From the NCBI RefSeq assembly GCF_017377795.1, contig NZ_JAFRDR010000002.1, forward strand, positions 558,001 through 622,000: a stretch of 64,000 nt of DNA, read 5' to 3'. Each line of letters starts with the position of its first letter. The stretch's first letter is position 1. The DNA is from Williamsia soli (GTDB taxonomy: Bacteria; Actinomycetota; Actinomycetes; Mycobacteriales; Mycobacteriaceae). Positions 45,770-54,323 of the stretch are shown in pieces. A model generated the notes under the pieces. That model saw only the letters and a list, made by a program, of their open reading frames with translations. It searched no databases and had not been told where the DNA came from. A program made the translations under genes and the position numbers.

Positions 45770-46825
45770 ATGAACCGACTCGAACGCACGAACACACCTA
45801 TCCCCGCCACGTCACAGCCACGACGCCTGACCTCGATCCTCGGTTTCGCGCTCGCCGCCCTGCTCATCGCGAGCGGCCTCGCCGCCTGCGGCAACACCAA
45901 TCCGAGAAACCTGCTCGAGTCCATCGAGGCGGGCTCGGTGATCGCAGGCACGAAGTTCGATCAACCCGGTCTCGGTCTTCGTCACCCCGACAAGGACTTC
46001 ACCGGCTTCGACGTCGCGGTATCCGAGTACGTGATCAACAACATTGCCGAGACCAACGGATGGGACAAACCGGATATCACGTGGCGGGAAACCCCCTCGG
46101 CCCAGCGCGAAACCCTGATCGCCAACGGTGAGGTCGACATGATCGCCGCCACCTACTCCATCAATGCCGCGCGATCGGAGAAAGTGGCGTTCGCGGGACC
46201 GTATCTCATCAACTATCAGGGTCTCCTCGTCCGCGAGGACGACGACAGCATCGCGGTGCTGACCGACCTGAACAACGGCAAGAAGTTGTGTTCGGTCACC
46301 GGCTCGACGTCTGCACAGAACGTCAAGAACCAGTTGCCCAACATCCAGCTCCAGGAGTACGACTCGTACTCGTCGTGCGTCGAAGCGTTGCGCCGCGGGA
46401 AGGTCGATGCGCTGACCACCGATGAGGCAATCCTTGCCGGCTTCTCGGACTTCTACCCCGACGAGTTCAAGCTCGTCGACATGACCTATCCCGACGATGC
46501 CTGCGTGACGTCGAGCGGAAAGAAGTCGCTGAAGAAAGCCGGAACACCGTTCTCGACCGAGCGATACGGCATCGGTATGGCCAAGGAGTATCCCGAGGCT
46601 GTCGAGGCCGCCAACAAGGCACTCGTCAACATGATGACGCCGCCGCCCGGTGGCGGTCCGTCCGCGTGGGAGACCGCGTTGCGCGACAACATCGGCAGTG
46701 CCCAGGTCGACTCCATGATCGAGCGGTCAGAGGGGCCCGACTCGACATACACGTTCACCCCTGAGCCGGGGAATCTCGAGTTCCTCACGTCCAAGTCCAC
46801 CCCCTGCCCGGAGGGACTGTCATGA
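45770..46825 (+). CDS. gluB: Glutamate-binding lipoprotein of the ABC transporter
   Basis: About 351 aa. The signal peptide (ILGFALAALLIASG) ends in the lipobox LAAC. The SBP_bac_3 domain contains FDVAVSEYVINNIAETNGW, RETPSAQRETLIANGEVDM and a KVDALTTDEAIL segment, the family hallmarks. A GAGGA precedes the start; GTG at 45767 directly upstream of the ATG is an alternative. It sits 9 bp after gluA, and its stop overlaps gluC by 4 bp. Confidence 0.92.
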   Translation: MNRLERTNTPIPATSQPRRLTSILGFALAALLIASGLAACGNTNPRNLLESIEAGSVIAGTKFDQPGLGLRHPDKDFTGFDVAVSEYVINNIAETNGWDKPDITWRETPSAQRETLIANGEVDMIAATYSINAARSEKVAFAGPYLINYQGLLVREDDDSIAVLTDLNNGKKLCSVTGSTSAQNVKNQLPNIQLQEYDSYSSCVEALRRGKVDALTTDEAILAGFSDFYPDEFKLVDMTYPDDACVTSSGKKSLKKAGTPFSTERYGIGMAKEYPEAVEAANKALVNMMTPPPGGGPSAWETALRDNIGSAQVDSMIERSEGPDSTYTFTPEPGNLEFLTSKSTPCPEGLS

Positions 46826-47505
46826 ATGAACTCTGGACAGACATCGGCCCTGGTCTGTGGCCGGCGTACTGGGTCACGATCAAACTGACGTTCTTCTCCG
46901 CCATCGGATCGCTCCTCTGGGGCACGGTGCTGGCGGGAATGCGGGTATCACCCGTGCCCGTCATGCGGTTCTTCGGCACCTGGTACGTCAACATCGTCCG
47001 CAACACCCCGCTGACCCTGATCGTCATCTTCTGCTCGGTGGGTCTGTATCAGAATCTCGGACTGGCGCTTGCTCCCGAGAACGAGAACTTCATCGACAAC
47101 AACAACTTCTGGCTCGCGGTGCTCGGCTTCACGCTCTACACCGCGACATTCGTGTGTGAGACGTTGCGGTCCGGGTTCAACACTGTCCCCCTCGGACAAG
47201 CCGAAGCAGCCAGATCCCTGGGCCTTCCGTTCAGCAAGGTCTTCGCTCTCATCGTGTTACCGCAGGCGATCCGGTCGGTCATAGGTCCGATGGGCAGCGT
47301 GTTGATCGCCTTGACCAAGAACACCACCATCGCCTCGGCAATCGGTGTCGCCGAGGCGTCGCTGCTGATGAAGGAACAGATCGAGAATCACGCCGACCAG
47401 GTGATCTGGATCTTCGCCATCATCGCCGCGGGCTTCATGGTGCTGACCCTCACCGAGGGTTTCGTGTTCGGTTATCTCGCAAAGCGATTGGCGGTCAAAC
47501 GATGA
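46822..47505 (+). CDS. gluC: Glutamate ABC transporter permease
   Basis: 227 aa, His/Glu/Gln/Arg-type permease with five membrane spans. The inner-membrane EAA-type loop, [20 protein letters not shown], contacts GluA. ATGA overlaps join it to gluB and gluD. Confidence 0.92.
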   Translation: MNELWTDIGPGLWPAYWVTIKLTFFSAIGSLLWGTVLAGMRVSPVPVMRFFGTWYVNIVRNTPLTLIVIFCSVGLYQNLGLALAPENENFIDNNNFWLAVLGFTLYTATFVCETLRSGFNTVPLGQAEAARSLGLPFSKVFALIVLPQAIRSVIGPMGSVLIALTKNTTIASAIGVAEASLLMKEQIENHADQVIWIFAIIAAGFMVLTLTEGFVFGYLAKRLAVKR

Positions 47506-48374
47506 GCAGCTCAACTGTTCTGTACGACGCACCCGGACCAAAGGCGCGTAAGCGCAATCTCGTGATCGCAGTGATATTCGGCGCGATCGTGCTCGCCATC
47601 GCCGTCTACGTGCTGGTGGCACTGGGCAACAACGGTCAGCTGACCGCCGAGAAGTGGGACCCCTTCATCCAGCTGGACACGTGGACGACATATCTGCTGC
47701 CCGGCCTGTGGGGAACGATCAAAGCGGCCGTGCTATCCATCGTCTTCGCACTGGTGCTGGGTGCGATCCTCGGTATCGGCCGGTTGTCGGATCATCGGGC
47801 GATCCGGATCCTCAGCGGAGGAACCGTGGAGTTCTTTCGCGCGATCCCGGTGCTGATCCTGATGATCTTCGCCTACTACCTGTTCGCCGAGTACGCGGTC
47901 TTCCCGGCCGAACAACTTGCGTTCGCGGCAGTGGTCACCGGACTCACCCTCTACAACGGGTCGGTGATCGCGGAGATCCTGCGTTCCGGCATCAACTCCC
48001 TGCCCTCGGGACAACTCGAGGCTGCCAACTCGTTGGGCATGCGGAAGTCCCAGACCATGCGGTTGGTACTGCTGCCACAGTCGATCACGGCGATGCTCCC
48101 GGCGTTGATCTCGCAGATGGTCATCGCGCTCAAGGACAGTGCGCTCGGGTACGCAATCGGCTACATCGAGGTCGTGCGATCGGGCATTCAGTCCGCGTCG
48201 TTCTACGGCAACTACCTGCCGGCTCTGGTCGTGGTCGCTCTGATCATGATCGCGCTCAACTTCGGGCTCTCGTCCCTCGCAACGGTTGTCGAGCGTCGGG
48301 TTCGAGAAGGCAAGCGTAAAGGCACCGTCGGCGACGTCACGATCGCAGACGACGCCATCACCGCCGATCGGTGA
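47502..48374 (+). CDS. gluD: Glutamate ABC transporter permease
   Basis: 290 aa. An extra N-terminal membrane helix ([20 protein letters not shown]) precedes the permease domain, whose EAA loop is [20 protein letters not shown]. It is the last gene of gluABCD and is followed 7 bp on by a strong hairpin. The hydrophilic C-terminus (about 25 residues) is charged. Confidence 0.92.
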   Translation: MSSSTVLYDAPGPKARKRNLVIAVIFGAIVLAIAVYVLVALGNNGQLTAEKWDPFIQLDTWTTYLLPGLWGTIKAAVLSIVFALVLGAILGIGRLSDHRAIRILSGGTVEFFRAIPVLILMIFAYYLFAEYAVFPAEQLAFAAVVTGLTLYNGSVIAEILRSGINSLPSGQLEAANSLGMRKSQTMRLVLLPQSITAMLPALISQMVIALKDSALGYAIGYIEVVRSGIQSASFYGNYLPALVVVALIMIALNFGLSSLATVVERRVREGKRKGTVGDVTIADDAITADR

Positions 48375-48381
48375 CACGGTC

Positions 48382-48420
48382 AGATCGACCGGCTGCGCTA
48401 GTCGCGCAGCCGGTCGATCT
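48382..48420. terminator. gluABCD/recX bidirectional terminator overlapping the recX 3' end
   Basis: The arms AGATCGACCGGCTGCGC (48382-48398) and GCGCAGCCGGTCGATCT (48404-48420) are a perfect 17-bp inverted repeat with a 5-nt loop. The right arm encodes the RecX C-terminus (IDRLRD) on the minus strand, so the sequence serves as both coding DNA and terminator. Confidence 0.85.
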
Positions 48421-49009
48421 CGGTCTTGACCAAGCCCAACGCCAAGGAGGGCGAGTATCCGCGGCGCACCAGCATCGCAACCAGGCGGCGGGTATGCCTG
48501 TCCCGAGCGTCCCGCTCGATGAGGTCCTCGGCGGTCAAGCGATGCGTTTTACGGCGCAGCAACTCTGCTGCACGGTCATGTTCGGCGTCGTCGTCGACCT
48601 GGCTCAGGGCATCGTCGATGATCACCTGATCAACGCCCTTGTTCCTCAACTCATGACGCAGGGCCGCCCGGCCCTTGCCACTGTGTAGGTGTCGCGAGCG
48701 CACCCACTGCTGGGCGAAATCGTTGTCGTCGAGCAGCTGTTGCCGCTCCAGACGCTCCATCACCGAATCGATCTCCTCGGCGGGAAAATCTTTGTCCTGC
48801 AGACGCTTCGACAACTCGGACCTGCTTCTCGCTCGTACCCCGAGCAACCGAAGCGCTGCGTCATAAGCAGACGCCGAGGTCGAGCCGAAGCCAGAATCGG
48901 CGCCTCGCCCTCGATTCGTGACGGTCTCTCGGGATGCTGCACCCGAGTCCGCAGATGCACTGCGGGAGAGGATCTCCGCGGTCGCATCCCGCAACTTCGC
49001 GGCGCTCAC
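48398..49009 (-). CDS. recX: Regulatory protein RecX
   Basis: About 203 aa. Three-helix repeats typical of RecX are visible (YDAALRLLGVRARSRSELSK; LDDNDFAQQWVRSRHLHSGK; RHTRRLVAMLVRRGYSPSLAL). It binds RecA filaments and inhibits recombinase activity. The GTG at 49009 follows GGGAGAGG by 8 nt. Earlier starts at 49039 or 49108 would overlap recA (49074). RecX and RecA are adjacent as in mycobacteria. Confidence 0.88.
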   Translation of the reverse strand: MSAAKLRDATAEILSRSASADSGAASRETVTNRGRGADSGFGSTSASAYDAALRLLGVRARSRSELSKRLQDKDFPAEEIDSVMERLERQQLLDDNDFAQQWVRSRHLHSGKGRAALRHELRNKGVDQVIIDDALSQVDDDAEHDRAAELLRRKTHRLTAEDLIERDARDRHTRRLVAMLVRRGYSPSLALGLVKTEIDRLRD

Positions 49010-49073
49010 GCGGGGATCCTCTCCCCCAGGGTTGATCACGATCTCGTGCGTTCTTCGAGGACTCGACGTGTTG

Positions 49074-50117
49074 CTAGAACTCGACCGGGGCGGGTGCGAC
49101 CTCGTCATCAGCGGTCAGCACAGCTCCGATACCGAGCTTTTCCTTGATCTTCTTCTCGACCTCGTCGCGGATCTCTGTGTTCTCCAGCAAGAACTTACGA
49201 GCATTCTCCTTGCCCTGACCGAGCTGCTCACCTTCGTAGGTGAACCAGGAACCCGACTTGCGGATGAAGCCGTGCAACACGCCCATGTCGATGAGCGAAC
49301 CTTCCTTGCTGATGCCCTGGCCGTACAGGATGTCGAACTCGGCCTGCTTGAAGGGCGGCGCAACCTTGTTCTTGACCACCTTGACGCGAGTGCGGTTACC
49401 CACTGCCTCCGTGCCGTCCTTGAGGGTCTCGATCCGACGCACATCGAGCCGGACAGAGGCATAGAACTTGAGTGCCTTACCGCCGGTTGTCGTCTCCGGC
49501 GAACCGAACATCACACCGATCTTCTCGCGCAGCTGGTTGATGAAGATCGCCGTGGTGCCGGTGTTGCTCATGGCGCCCGTCATCTTTCGCAGCGCCTGGC
49601 TCATGAGACGGGCCTGCAGACCGACGTGGCTGTCGCCCATCTCGCCTTCGATCTCCGCACGAGGGACCAGCGCGGCCACCGAGTCGATGACCAGGATGTC
49701 CAGTGCGCCGGAGCGGATCAGCATGTCGGCGATCTCGAGCGCCTGCTCACCGGTGTCAGGCTGCGACACCAGCAGCGCGTCGGTGTCGACGCCCAGCTTC
49801 TGCGCGTAGTCCGGATCCAGCGCGTGCTCCGCATCGATGAAAGCGGCGATACCACCAGCCGCCTGGGCGTTGGCGACCGCATGCAGCGCCACCGTGGTCT
49901 TACCGGAAGACTCCGGACCGTAGATCTCGACCACGCGGCCACGTGGCAGACCACCGATTCCGAGCGCGACATCCAGCGCGATCGAACCGGTGGGGATGGT
50001 GGCGATCGGCTGGCGAGCGTTCTCGCCGAGACGCATCACCGACCCCTTGCCGTAGTTCTTGTCGATCTGAGCCAAGGCCAGATCGAGGGCCTTTTCGCGG
50101 TCTGGTTGAGCTGCCAT
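49074..50117 (-). CDS. recA: Recombinase RecA
   Basis: 347 aa. Walker A is [19 protein letters not shown], Walker B is [17 protein letters not shown], and DNA-binding loops include [21 protein letters not shown]. Unlike M. tuberculosis RecA, no intein interrupts it. The start at 50117 (ATGGCAGC) follows AGGGGTAACC. It promotes strand exchange and triggers LexA self-cleavage. A LexA box lies at 50313-50328, about 200 bp upstream. Confidence 0.97.
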   Translation of the reverse strand: MAAQPDREKALDLALAQIDKNYGKGSVMRLGENARQPIATIPTGSIALDVALGIGGLPRGRVVEIYGPESSGKTTVALHAVANAQAAGGIAAFIDAEHALDPDYAQKLGVDTDALLVSQPDTGEQALEIADMLIRSGALDILVIDSVAALVPRAEIEGEMGDSHVGLQARLMSQALRKMTGAMSNTGTTAIFINQLREKIGVMFGSPETTTGGKALKFYASVRLDVRRIETLKDGTEAVGNRTRVKVVKNKVAPPFKQAEFDILYGQGISKEGSLIDMGVLHGFIRKSGSWFTYEGEQLGQGKENARKFLLENTEIRDEVEKKIKEKLGIGAVLTADDEVAPAPVEF

Positions 50118-50312
50118 GGTTACCCCTAGTGGTGGTTGGGCCGAGTTGTCGGCGGTGGTGCCGCCGGTCTGGCGGGATCGGGCTCGTTTTCGCGTATTCG
50201 GCGTCTCTTTGCGCACTGGCGTCACGCTAGAGGAGCCCTCTGACAATTCACTTGTCCGGCGAATCCCGGTCTCGACATTTCTCATCGCCGCTTCTATCTG
50301 CTACCACTGTAG

Positions 50313-50328
50313 GCGAACGCGTGTTCGA
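50313..50328. promoter_or_regulatory. LexA (SOS) box before recA
   Basis: GCGAACGCGTGTTCGA matches TCGAAC-N4-GTTCGA at all but the first base. It is 196 bp before the recA start and 45 bp after the end of the DUF3046 gene, so it fits a distal SOS promoter of recA. Confidence 0.75.
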
Positions 50329-50372
50329 GTCAAAGACATACAGTGATGACACGCCGACAAAGATCGGAAGGA

Positions 50373-50567
50373 CTACCAGCGACTGCGGGGAACATCGAAG
50401 TCGCGGCAGAGCGCGATCCATACGTCCCTGGGATCGACCCCCGACTCGAGGGCTTGCGCTGCCGTCCGACCACCGAGATCGGTCAGCACGTGGTCGACGA
50501 GCAGCGAATCCGCGGTGGTGGCGCCGAACTCGGAGCTGATGAGTTCGGCGAATTCGGTCAGTCGCAC
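50373..50567 (-). CDS. DUF3046 protein
   Basis: 64 aa, equivalent to Rv2738c. It begins VRLTEFAELISSEFGATTAD and ends LCRDFDVPRSRW, both typical of DUF3046. It starts with GTG, overlapping the upstream glycosyltransferase gene by 10 bp. It lies upstream of recA in this group; function unknown. Confidence 0.82.
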   Translation of the reverse strand: MRLTEFAELISSEFGATTADSLLVDHVLTDLGGRTAAQALESGVDPRDVWIALCRDFDVPRSRW

Positions 50568-51778
50568 GCCACCGAGAGTAACGAAGCGCTCGGGCCGCCC
50601 GCCGCGCGGGCACACACCGCGACGGGATCGACCGTGTCTGCGGCGCTACTGCCTGCGCGCCGGGCCGACTCGGCAAACGATGTGCTGTCCAACACCTTTC
50701 GGCACGAAGCACTCAACCCCTGCACAGTGACGGGTCGTACCACCTCGGCACACCCCCATCGACGTGCCCGCTGGGCGAGCTCCCATTGGTCACCACCGCC
50801 GGGGACGAGCACCTGGGGAACCCCGGCGATCAGCGACTTGGCCAGCATGCCGTGTCCGCCTCCGCAGATCACGAGCGCGGCCCCGGCCAGCAACAGGTCC
50901 TGTCGGCCGTGTCCGGCGATCGCCCACGACGGCAGGTCGCTCACCTCGGGCGCGAGACCGGAGACCACCGCACGCACCGGCCTGCCCAACAGATCCGGCG
51001 CAAGTGCCTCCAGAGCCGTCTCGGCGAGACCGGCCGCACCCGTGGTCGCGGTGGACGGCGCAATCACCACCACCGGCGCATCGCCCGGCGGTGGGGTGAA
51101 CACCACGCCGGTGGGTTCCCACAGCAACGGGCCTACGATCTCGGCCTCAGCGGGCCAGTCCGATCTCGGGACCTCCAGGGCCGGCAACGTGGCGATCAGC
51201 CGCGCCGCTGGTACCTGTTCGTGTGTGGGTAGGCCTATCCCACGACGAGCGGACTCTCGTTGTCTTCGGCCGACTGCGATCGACCTGTCGGTGGCGGCCC
51301 GCATCAGCGTGTCACGCAGTCGCCCTCTGACACCGGTCCCTGGTGCCAGACCACTGCCGATCGGCGGCAACGCACGCGACGGACTGTAGAGCGGATGGGG
51401 CGACAGCTCAACCCATGGGATGCGCAGTGTCTCGGCGGCCCAGCCGCCGCACACGGTGATGACATCGCACACCACGAGATCAGGAGGGTCGCGGCGAAGC
51501 AACGGGACGAGCAACTCGCACATACGGGCGGCGCGGACGCCGAGTTTGGCGCCCGCGTCCGAATCGTCGTCATCGCGATCGGCACCAAGGCCCGGGAGTT
51601 CCCTCACCTGCAGGCCGCGCGCCGCCGCCGTCTCGATCCAACCCGAACCTGTGTAGACGACCGGATCAAAACCTCTGTCCTGCAACAGTTCCGCCAGCGC
51701 CAGCACCGGCAGAGCGTGTCCCGCATCGGAGCCTGCCACGAGTGCGACCCGCAGCGGGCCGGCATGAGAACGGGTCAA
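50558..51778 (-). CDS. UGT-type glycosyltransferase (Rv2739c-like)
   Basis: 406 aa, GT-B fold. The C-terminal nucleotide-sugar-binding half shows VVIAPSTATTGAAGLAETAL and the motif ALVICGGGHGMLAKSLIAGVP with PQVLVPGGGDQWELAQRARR, as in the macrolide/flavonol glycosyltransferase family. The acceptor is unknown. It starts with a TTG directly after the stop of the small membrane gene, so it follows that gene in the same operon. It resembles Rv2739c, which also lies beside the recA locus. Confidence 0.82.
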   Translation of the reverse strand: MTRSHAGPLRVALVAGSDAGHALPVLALAELLQDRGFDPVVYTGSGWIETAAARGLQVRELPGLGADRDDDDSDAGAKLGVRAARMCELLVPLLRRDPPDLVVCDVITVCGGWAAETLRIPWVELSPHPLYSPSRALPPIGSGLAPGTGVRGRLRDTLMRAATDRSIAVGRRQRESARRGIGLPTHEQVPAARLIATLPALEVPRSDWPAEAEIVGPLLWEPTGVVFTPPPGDAPVVVIAPSTATTGAAGLAETALEALAPDLLGRPVRAVVSGLAPEVSDLPSWAIAGHGRQDLLLAGAALVICGGGHGMLAKSLIAGVPQVLVPGGGDQWELAQRARRWGCAEVVRPVTVQGLSASCRKVLDSTSFAESARRAGSSAADTVDPVAVCARAAGGPSASLLSVACD

Positions 51779-51952
51779 CTACAGGCCGGAACGCGTGGAT
51801 TGTTTGTCGGAACTCGCCCACTTGACCACGGACACGATGCCGAGGATGACGAGACCGATCACCAGGACGTAGAGCAACCCCTTGACCAGAGCCATGATCA
51901 GGCCAAAGGCCAACCACACCACCAGAACTGCCAGCAATACTTTCCACCACAT
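51779..51952 (-). CDS. 57-aa membrane protein between pspA and the glycosyltransferase
   Basis: A short, almost wholly hydrophobic protein with two helices (WWKVLLAVLVVWLAFGLIMA and LLYVLVIGLVILGIVSVV) joined by KG, followed by a polar tail. GAGGAG is 8 nt before the ATG at 51952; a longer frame upstream is not used. It comes 145 bp after pspA on the same strand. M. tuberculosis has the membrane proteins PspM and PspN at this place; this protein is much shorter and may be an alternative partner, which is only a positional inference. Confidence 0.7.
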   Translation of the reverse strand: MWWKVLLAVLVVWLAFGLIMALVKGLLYVLVIGLVILGIVSVVKWASSDKQSTRSGL

Positions 51953-52097
51953 GATGCTTCTCCTCATTCCGGTGATCGTCTCCGGTGACCACAACGGTGC
52001 CAGGGGTATGGCCCGGTGTCACGGAAAAGCAGCCAAGATGGGTGGAAGTTCAGGGACTACCCCGAGAACCACCGGTCGGTCGACCGATCGACCGCAC

Positions 52098-52910
52098 TCA
52101 GTTCGCTTGCGGCTTCTCGATGTTGGGCCCCAGAGCGGCAGCCGGATCGGTCGCCGGCGTAGCGCTCGACTCACCGGCCGGCAAGGACTCGCCTGCCATC
52201 GAGGCCCGGATCTGCTCGAGCCGGGAATGGCCTGCCATCTGCACGCTCGCCTGCTGAACTTCCATCATCCGGCCCTGGACCGAATTGCGGGACAGCTCAG
52301 CCGATCCGAGAGCGTTGGCGTACCGGCGCTCGATCTTGTCACGCACCTGCTCGAGGTTCGGGGTGTTCCCGGGCGCCGAGAGTTCACTCATCTGGTTGAG
52401 CGACGCCGACACCTGCTCCTGCATCTTCGCCTGTTCCAGCTGACTCAGCAGCTTGGTGCGCTCAGAGAGCTTCTGCTGAAGCTGCATCGAATTCTGCTCG
52501 ACGGCGCGTTTGGCCTGCTCGGCCGCCTGCAACGATTGGTCGTGCAGGTTCTTCAGATCCTCGACACTCTGTTCTGCGGTCACCAATTGCGCGGCGAAAG
52601 CCTCGGCCGCGTTGGTGTATTCGGTCGCCTTCGCAGTGTCGCCCGCAGCGGCGGCCTTGTCGGCAAGGGTCAACGCCTGTCGGGTGTTCGCCTGCAGACG
52701 CTCGATGTCCTCGAGTTGCCGGTTGAGCTTCATTTCGAGCTGACGCTGATTGCCGATGACTGCTGCCGCCTGCTGCGACAACGCCTGATGCTGACGCTGC
52801 GCGTCCTCGATCGCCTGCTGAATCTGAATTTTAGGGTCGGCATTCTCGTCGATCTTGGCGTTGCCGAACGCCATCAAGTATCTCCACGCCTTCACGAATG
52901 GGTTAGCCAT
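52098..52910 (-). CDS. pspA: PspA/IM30-family phage-shock protein
   Basis: 270 aa. It is all-helical and coiled-coil, with the N-terminal amphipathic helix typical of membrane binding ([20 protein letters not shown]) and long heptad-rich segments ([19 protein letters not shown]). It is equivalent to the mycobacterial 35-kDa antigen Rv2744c. It protects the inner membrane under envelope stress. A 107-bp gap separates it from clgR upstream; both are probably on one transcript driven by the ECF promoter at 53378-53403. Confidence 0.92.
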   Translation of the reverse strand: MANPFVKAWRYLMAFGNAKIDENADPKIQIQQAIEDAQRQHQALSQQAAAVIGNQRQLEMKLNRQLEDIERLQANTRQALTLADKAAAAGDTAKATEYTNAAEAFAAQLVTAEQSVEDLKNLHDQSLQAAEQAKRAVEQNSMQLQQKLSERTKLLSQLEQAKMQEQVSASLNQMSELSAPGNTPNLEQVRDKIERRYANALGSAELSRNSVQGRMMEVQQASVQMAGHSRLEQIRASMAGESLPAGESSATPATDPAAALGPNIEKPQAN

Positions 52911-53017
52911 TGCCCTGCCTTGTCTAGAAGTCCGTTTCCGAGCAGTTCGATGTCCAATCTATCGTCTGGCCCGTGCTGAGACAGCAAAGGCCGCGACACA
53001 GGCGCGCGTGACACTGA

Positions 53018-53347
53018 TCAGGCAGCCGCGAGCGCAGACGCCGGGGCCGGGATTACCACCTTGGTTTCCGTGGCGATGTTCGCGTGCCCGCCCTGCGGCG
53101 TCGCGTGTTCGGGATCGGTCCGCAAGGTGTCCCGCACATCGAGCAGCACGTCCGCGATCTCCACTGCCAATGCATCGCAAATGGCCGCGAGCAGTTCGCT
53201 CGAAGCTTCCTTCTGGCCACGTTCGACCTCCGACAGGTACCCGAGACTGACCCGGGCGCTCGTCGAGACCTCGCGCAGCGTCCGACCCTGATCCATGCGG
53301 ACCCGCCGCAGGCTGCCACCGAGCGCTTCCCGCAAAAGCAGTGCCAT
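53018..53347 (-). CDS. clgR: XRE-family regulator ClgR
   Basis: 109 aa. The helix-turn-helix is TLREVSTSARVSLGYLSEVE. It is equivalent to Rv2745c, which activates clp protease genes and pspA under envelope stress. GAGGAGG is 7 nt before the ATG at 53347. The C-terminus ends ALAAA, resembling the ssrA-type degron by which Clp proteases recognise ClgR. An ECF-type promoter lies upstream. Confidence 0.93.
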   Translation of the reverse strand: MALLLREALGGSLRRVRMDQGRTLREVSTSARVSLGYLSEVERGQKEASSELLAAICDALAVEIADVLLDVRDTLRTDPEHATPQGGHANIATETKVVIPAPASALAAA

Positions 53348-53377
53348 TTGAGTCCTCCTCAACACGTCAGTCTGTCC

Positions 53378-53403
53378 AACGCCACACGGCTCGATTCCGT
53401 TCC
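53378..53403 (-). promoter_or_regulatory. ECF (SigE/SigH-type) promoter of clgR
   Basis: On the minus strand GGAAC (53403-53399) and CGTT (53381-53378) are 17 bp apart, matching the GGAAC/CGTT pattern of SigE/SigH promoters. It is about 30 bp before the clgR ATG. In mycobacteria clgR is known to be SigE-dependent. sigB in this window has the same promoter type. Confidence 0.75.
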
Positions 53404-53544
53404 CAGAACTCCTGCGAGCGCGTCATGCGAACACTCGCGCCAGTCGAATGGTTCAGCGATCGACCGTGTGAACGAGACTAGACGAATATCTTATCGATCG
53501 CCCGGCAGCGACATGCGTTCCGACGCCGGTGGGTCGATCGAACG

Positions 53545-54210
53545 TCACCGGTGCGTGCGACCGTCGATCTGCCGGGCTGCGGCGGCGTCCCGGCGTCGCT
53601 GCGCTCTCTTGGCGAAGGCCTGCCAGACATAGTCGAAACCGGTGACAACCGTCGCGACGAGCGCGGCGGCCATGACGATGACCGCGAGCCAATGCAGCAA
53701 GCCGGGCAACGGCAGGATGTACAGCCCGATCGCCACGGCCTGCAGGAGGGTCTTGAGCTTGCCACCGCGACTCGCCGGGATCACACCGTGGCGCAACACC
53801 CAGAAACGCAGCACCGTGATGGCCAGTTCGCGGGCGAGGATCACGACCGTGACCCACCACGGGAGCTCGCCGAGAACCGACAGGCCGATCAACGCCGACC
53901 CGATCAAGGCCTTGTCCGCGATCGGGTCCGCCAGCTTGCCGAAATCGGTGATCAGACCACGCTGTCGCGCTATCCGGCCGTCATAGTGATCGGTGACCGC
54001 GGCAAGGGCGAATATCCCCCAGGCCAGGGTCCGCCACCACGGATTGTCGCCATCGTCGATGAACAGGACCACCACGAAGACCGGCACCAGAACGATGCGA
54101 AACATCGTGAGGATGTTCGCGAGATTGAGGACCGGGACGTCGGTGCTGACCGGGTCTGAGATGGGATCGGCTTCGGGGTCGTTGACCTCGCGCCGCAAAC
54201 GATCAGCCAT
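53545..54210 (-). CDS. pgsA: CDP-diacylglycerol-glycerol-3-phosphate 3-phosphatidyltransferase
   Basis: 221 aa. The CDP-alcohol phosphatidyltransferase signature is complete: AAVTDHYDGRIARQRGLITD with the following FGKLADPIADKAL (D...D...G...D...D). Several membrane helices follow. It makes phosphatidylglycerol phosphate, the first committed step to phosphatidylglycerol and cardiolipin. It corresponds to pgsA3 (Rv2746c), next to clgR. The ATG at 54210 is preferred over one 45 nt upstream because the family starts near it. Confidence 0.92.
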   Translation of the reverse strand: MADRLRREVNDPEADPISDPVSTDVPVLNLANILTMFRIVLVPVFVVVLFIDDGDNPWWRTLAWGIFALAAVTDHYDGRIARQRGLITDFGKLADPIADKALIGSALIGLSVLGELPWWVTVVILARELAITVLRFWVLRHGVIPASRGGKLKTLLQAVAIGLYILPLPGLLHWLAVIVMAAALVATVVTGFDYVWQAFAKRAQRRRDAAAARQIDGRTHR

Positions 54211-54270
54211 GGGCAACACCTGGTTCCGGTGATTCGCGTTGCCCAATACCCACACGCACAGGATAGGCGG

Positions 54271-54308
54271 CGGCCGTCGCGGTCACCGGCAGGGGTACGC
54301 GACGGCCG
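54271..54308. repeat. 11-bp inverted repeat between divergent pgsA and argA
   Basis: CGGCCGTCGCG (54271-54281) and CGCGACGGCCG (54298-54308) are exact reverse complements separated by 16 bp. They lie in the 113-bp promoter region between the two genes, just before the TACTGT of the argA-type gene. They could be an operator or a hairpin in the leader of pgsA. Confidence 0.6.
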
Positions 54309-54311
54309 TAT

Positions 54312-54317
54312 TACTGT
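54312..54317 (+). promoter_or_regulatory. Putative -10 hexamer for leaderless argA-type mRNA
   Basis: TACTGT lies 6 nt before the ATG at 54324, with no ribosome-binding site. Confidence 0.45.
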
Positions 54318-54323
54318 TCATCC

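Noticed and set aside
49074-50117. Possible intein in recA, as in M. tuberculosis
   Set aside because: The coding region is a continuous 347-residue RecA with all motifs in order; no insertion is present.
52000-52097. CGGTCGACCG palindrome downstream of pspA
   Set aside because: A 10-bp palindrome of this composition is common in GC-rich DNA and shows no link to a promoter or stop hairpin.
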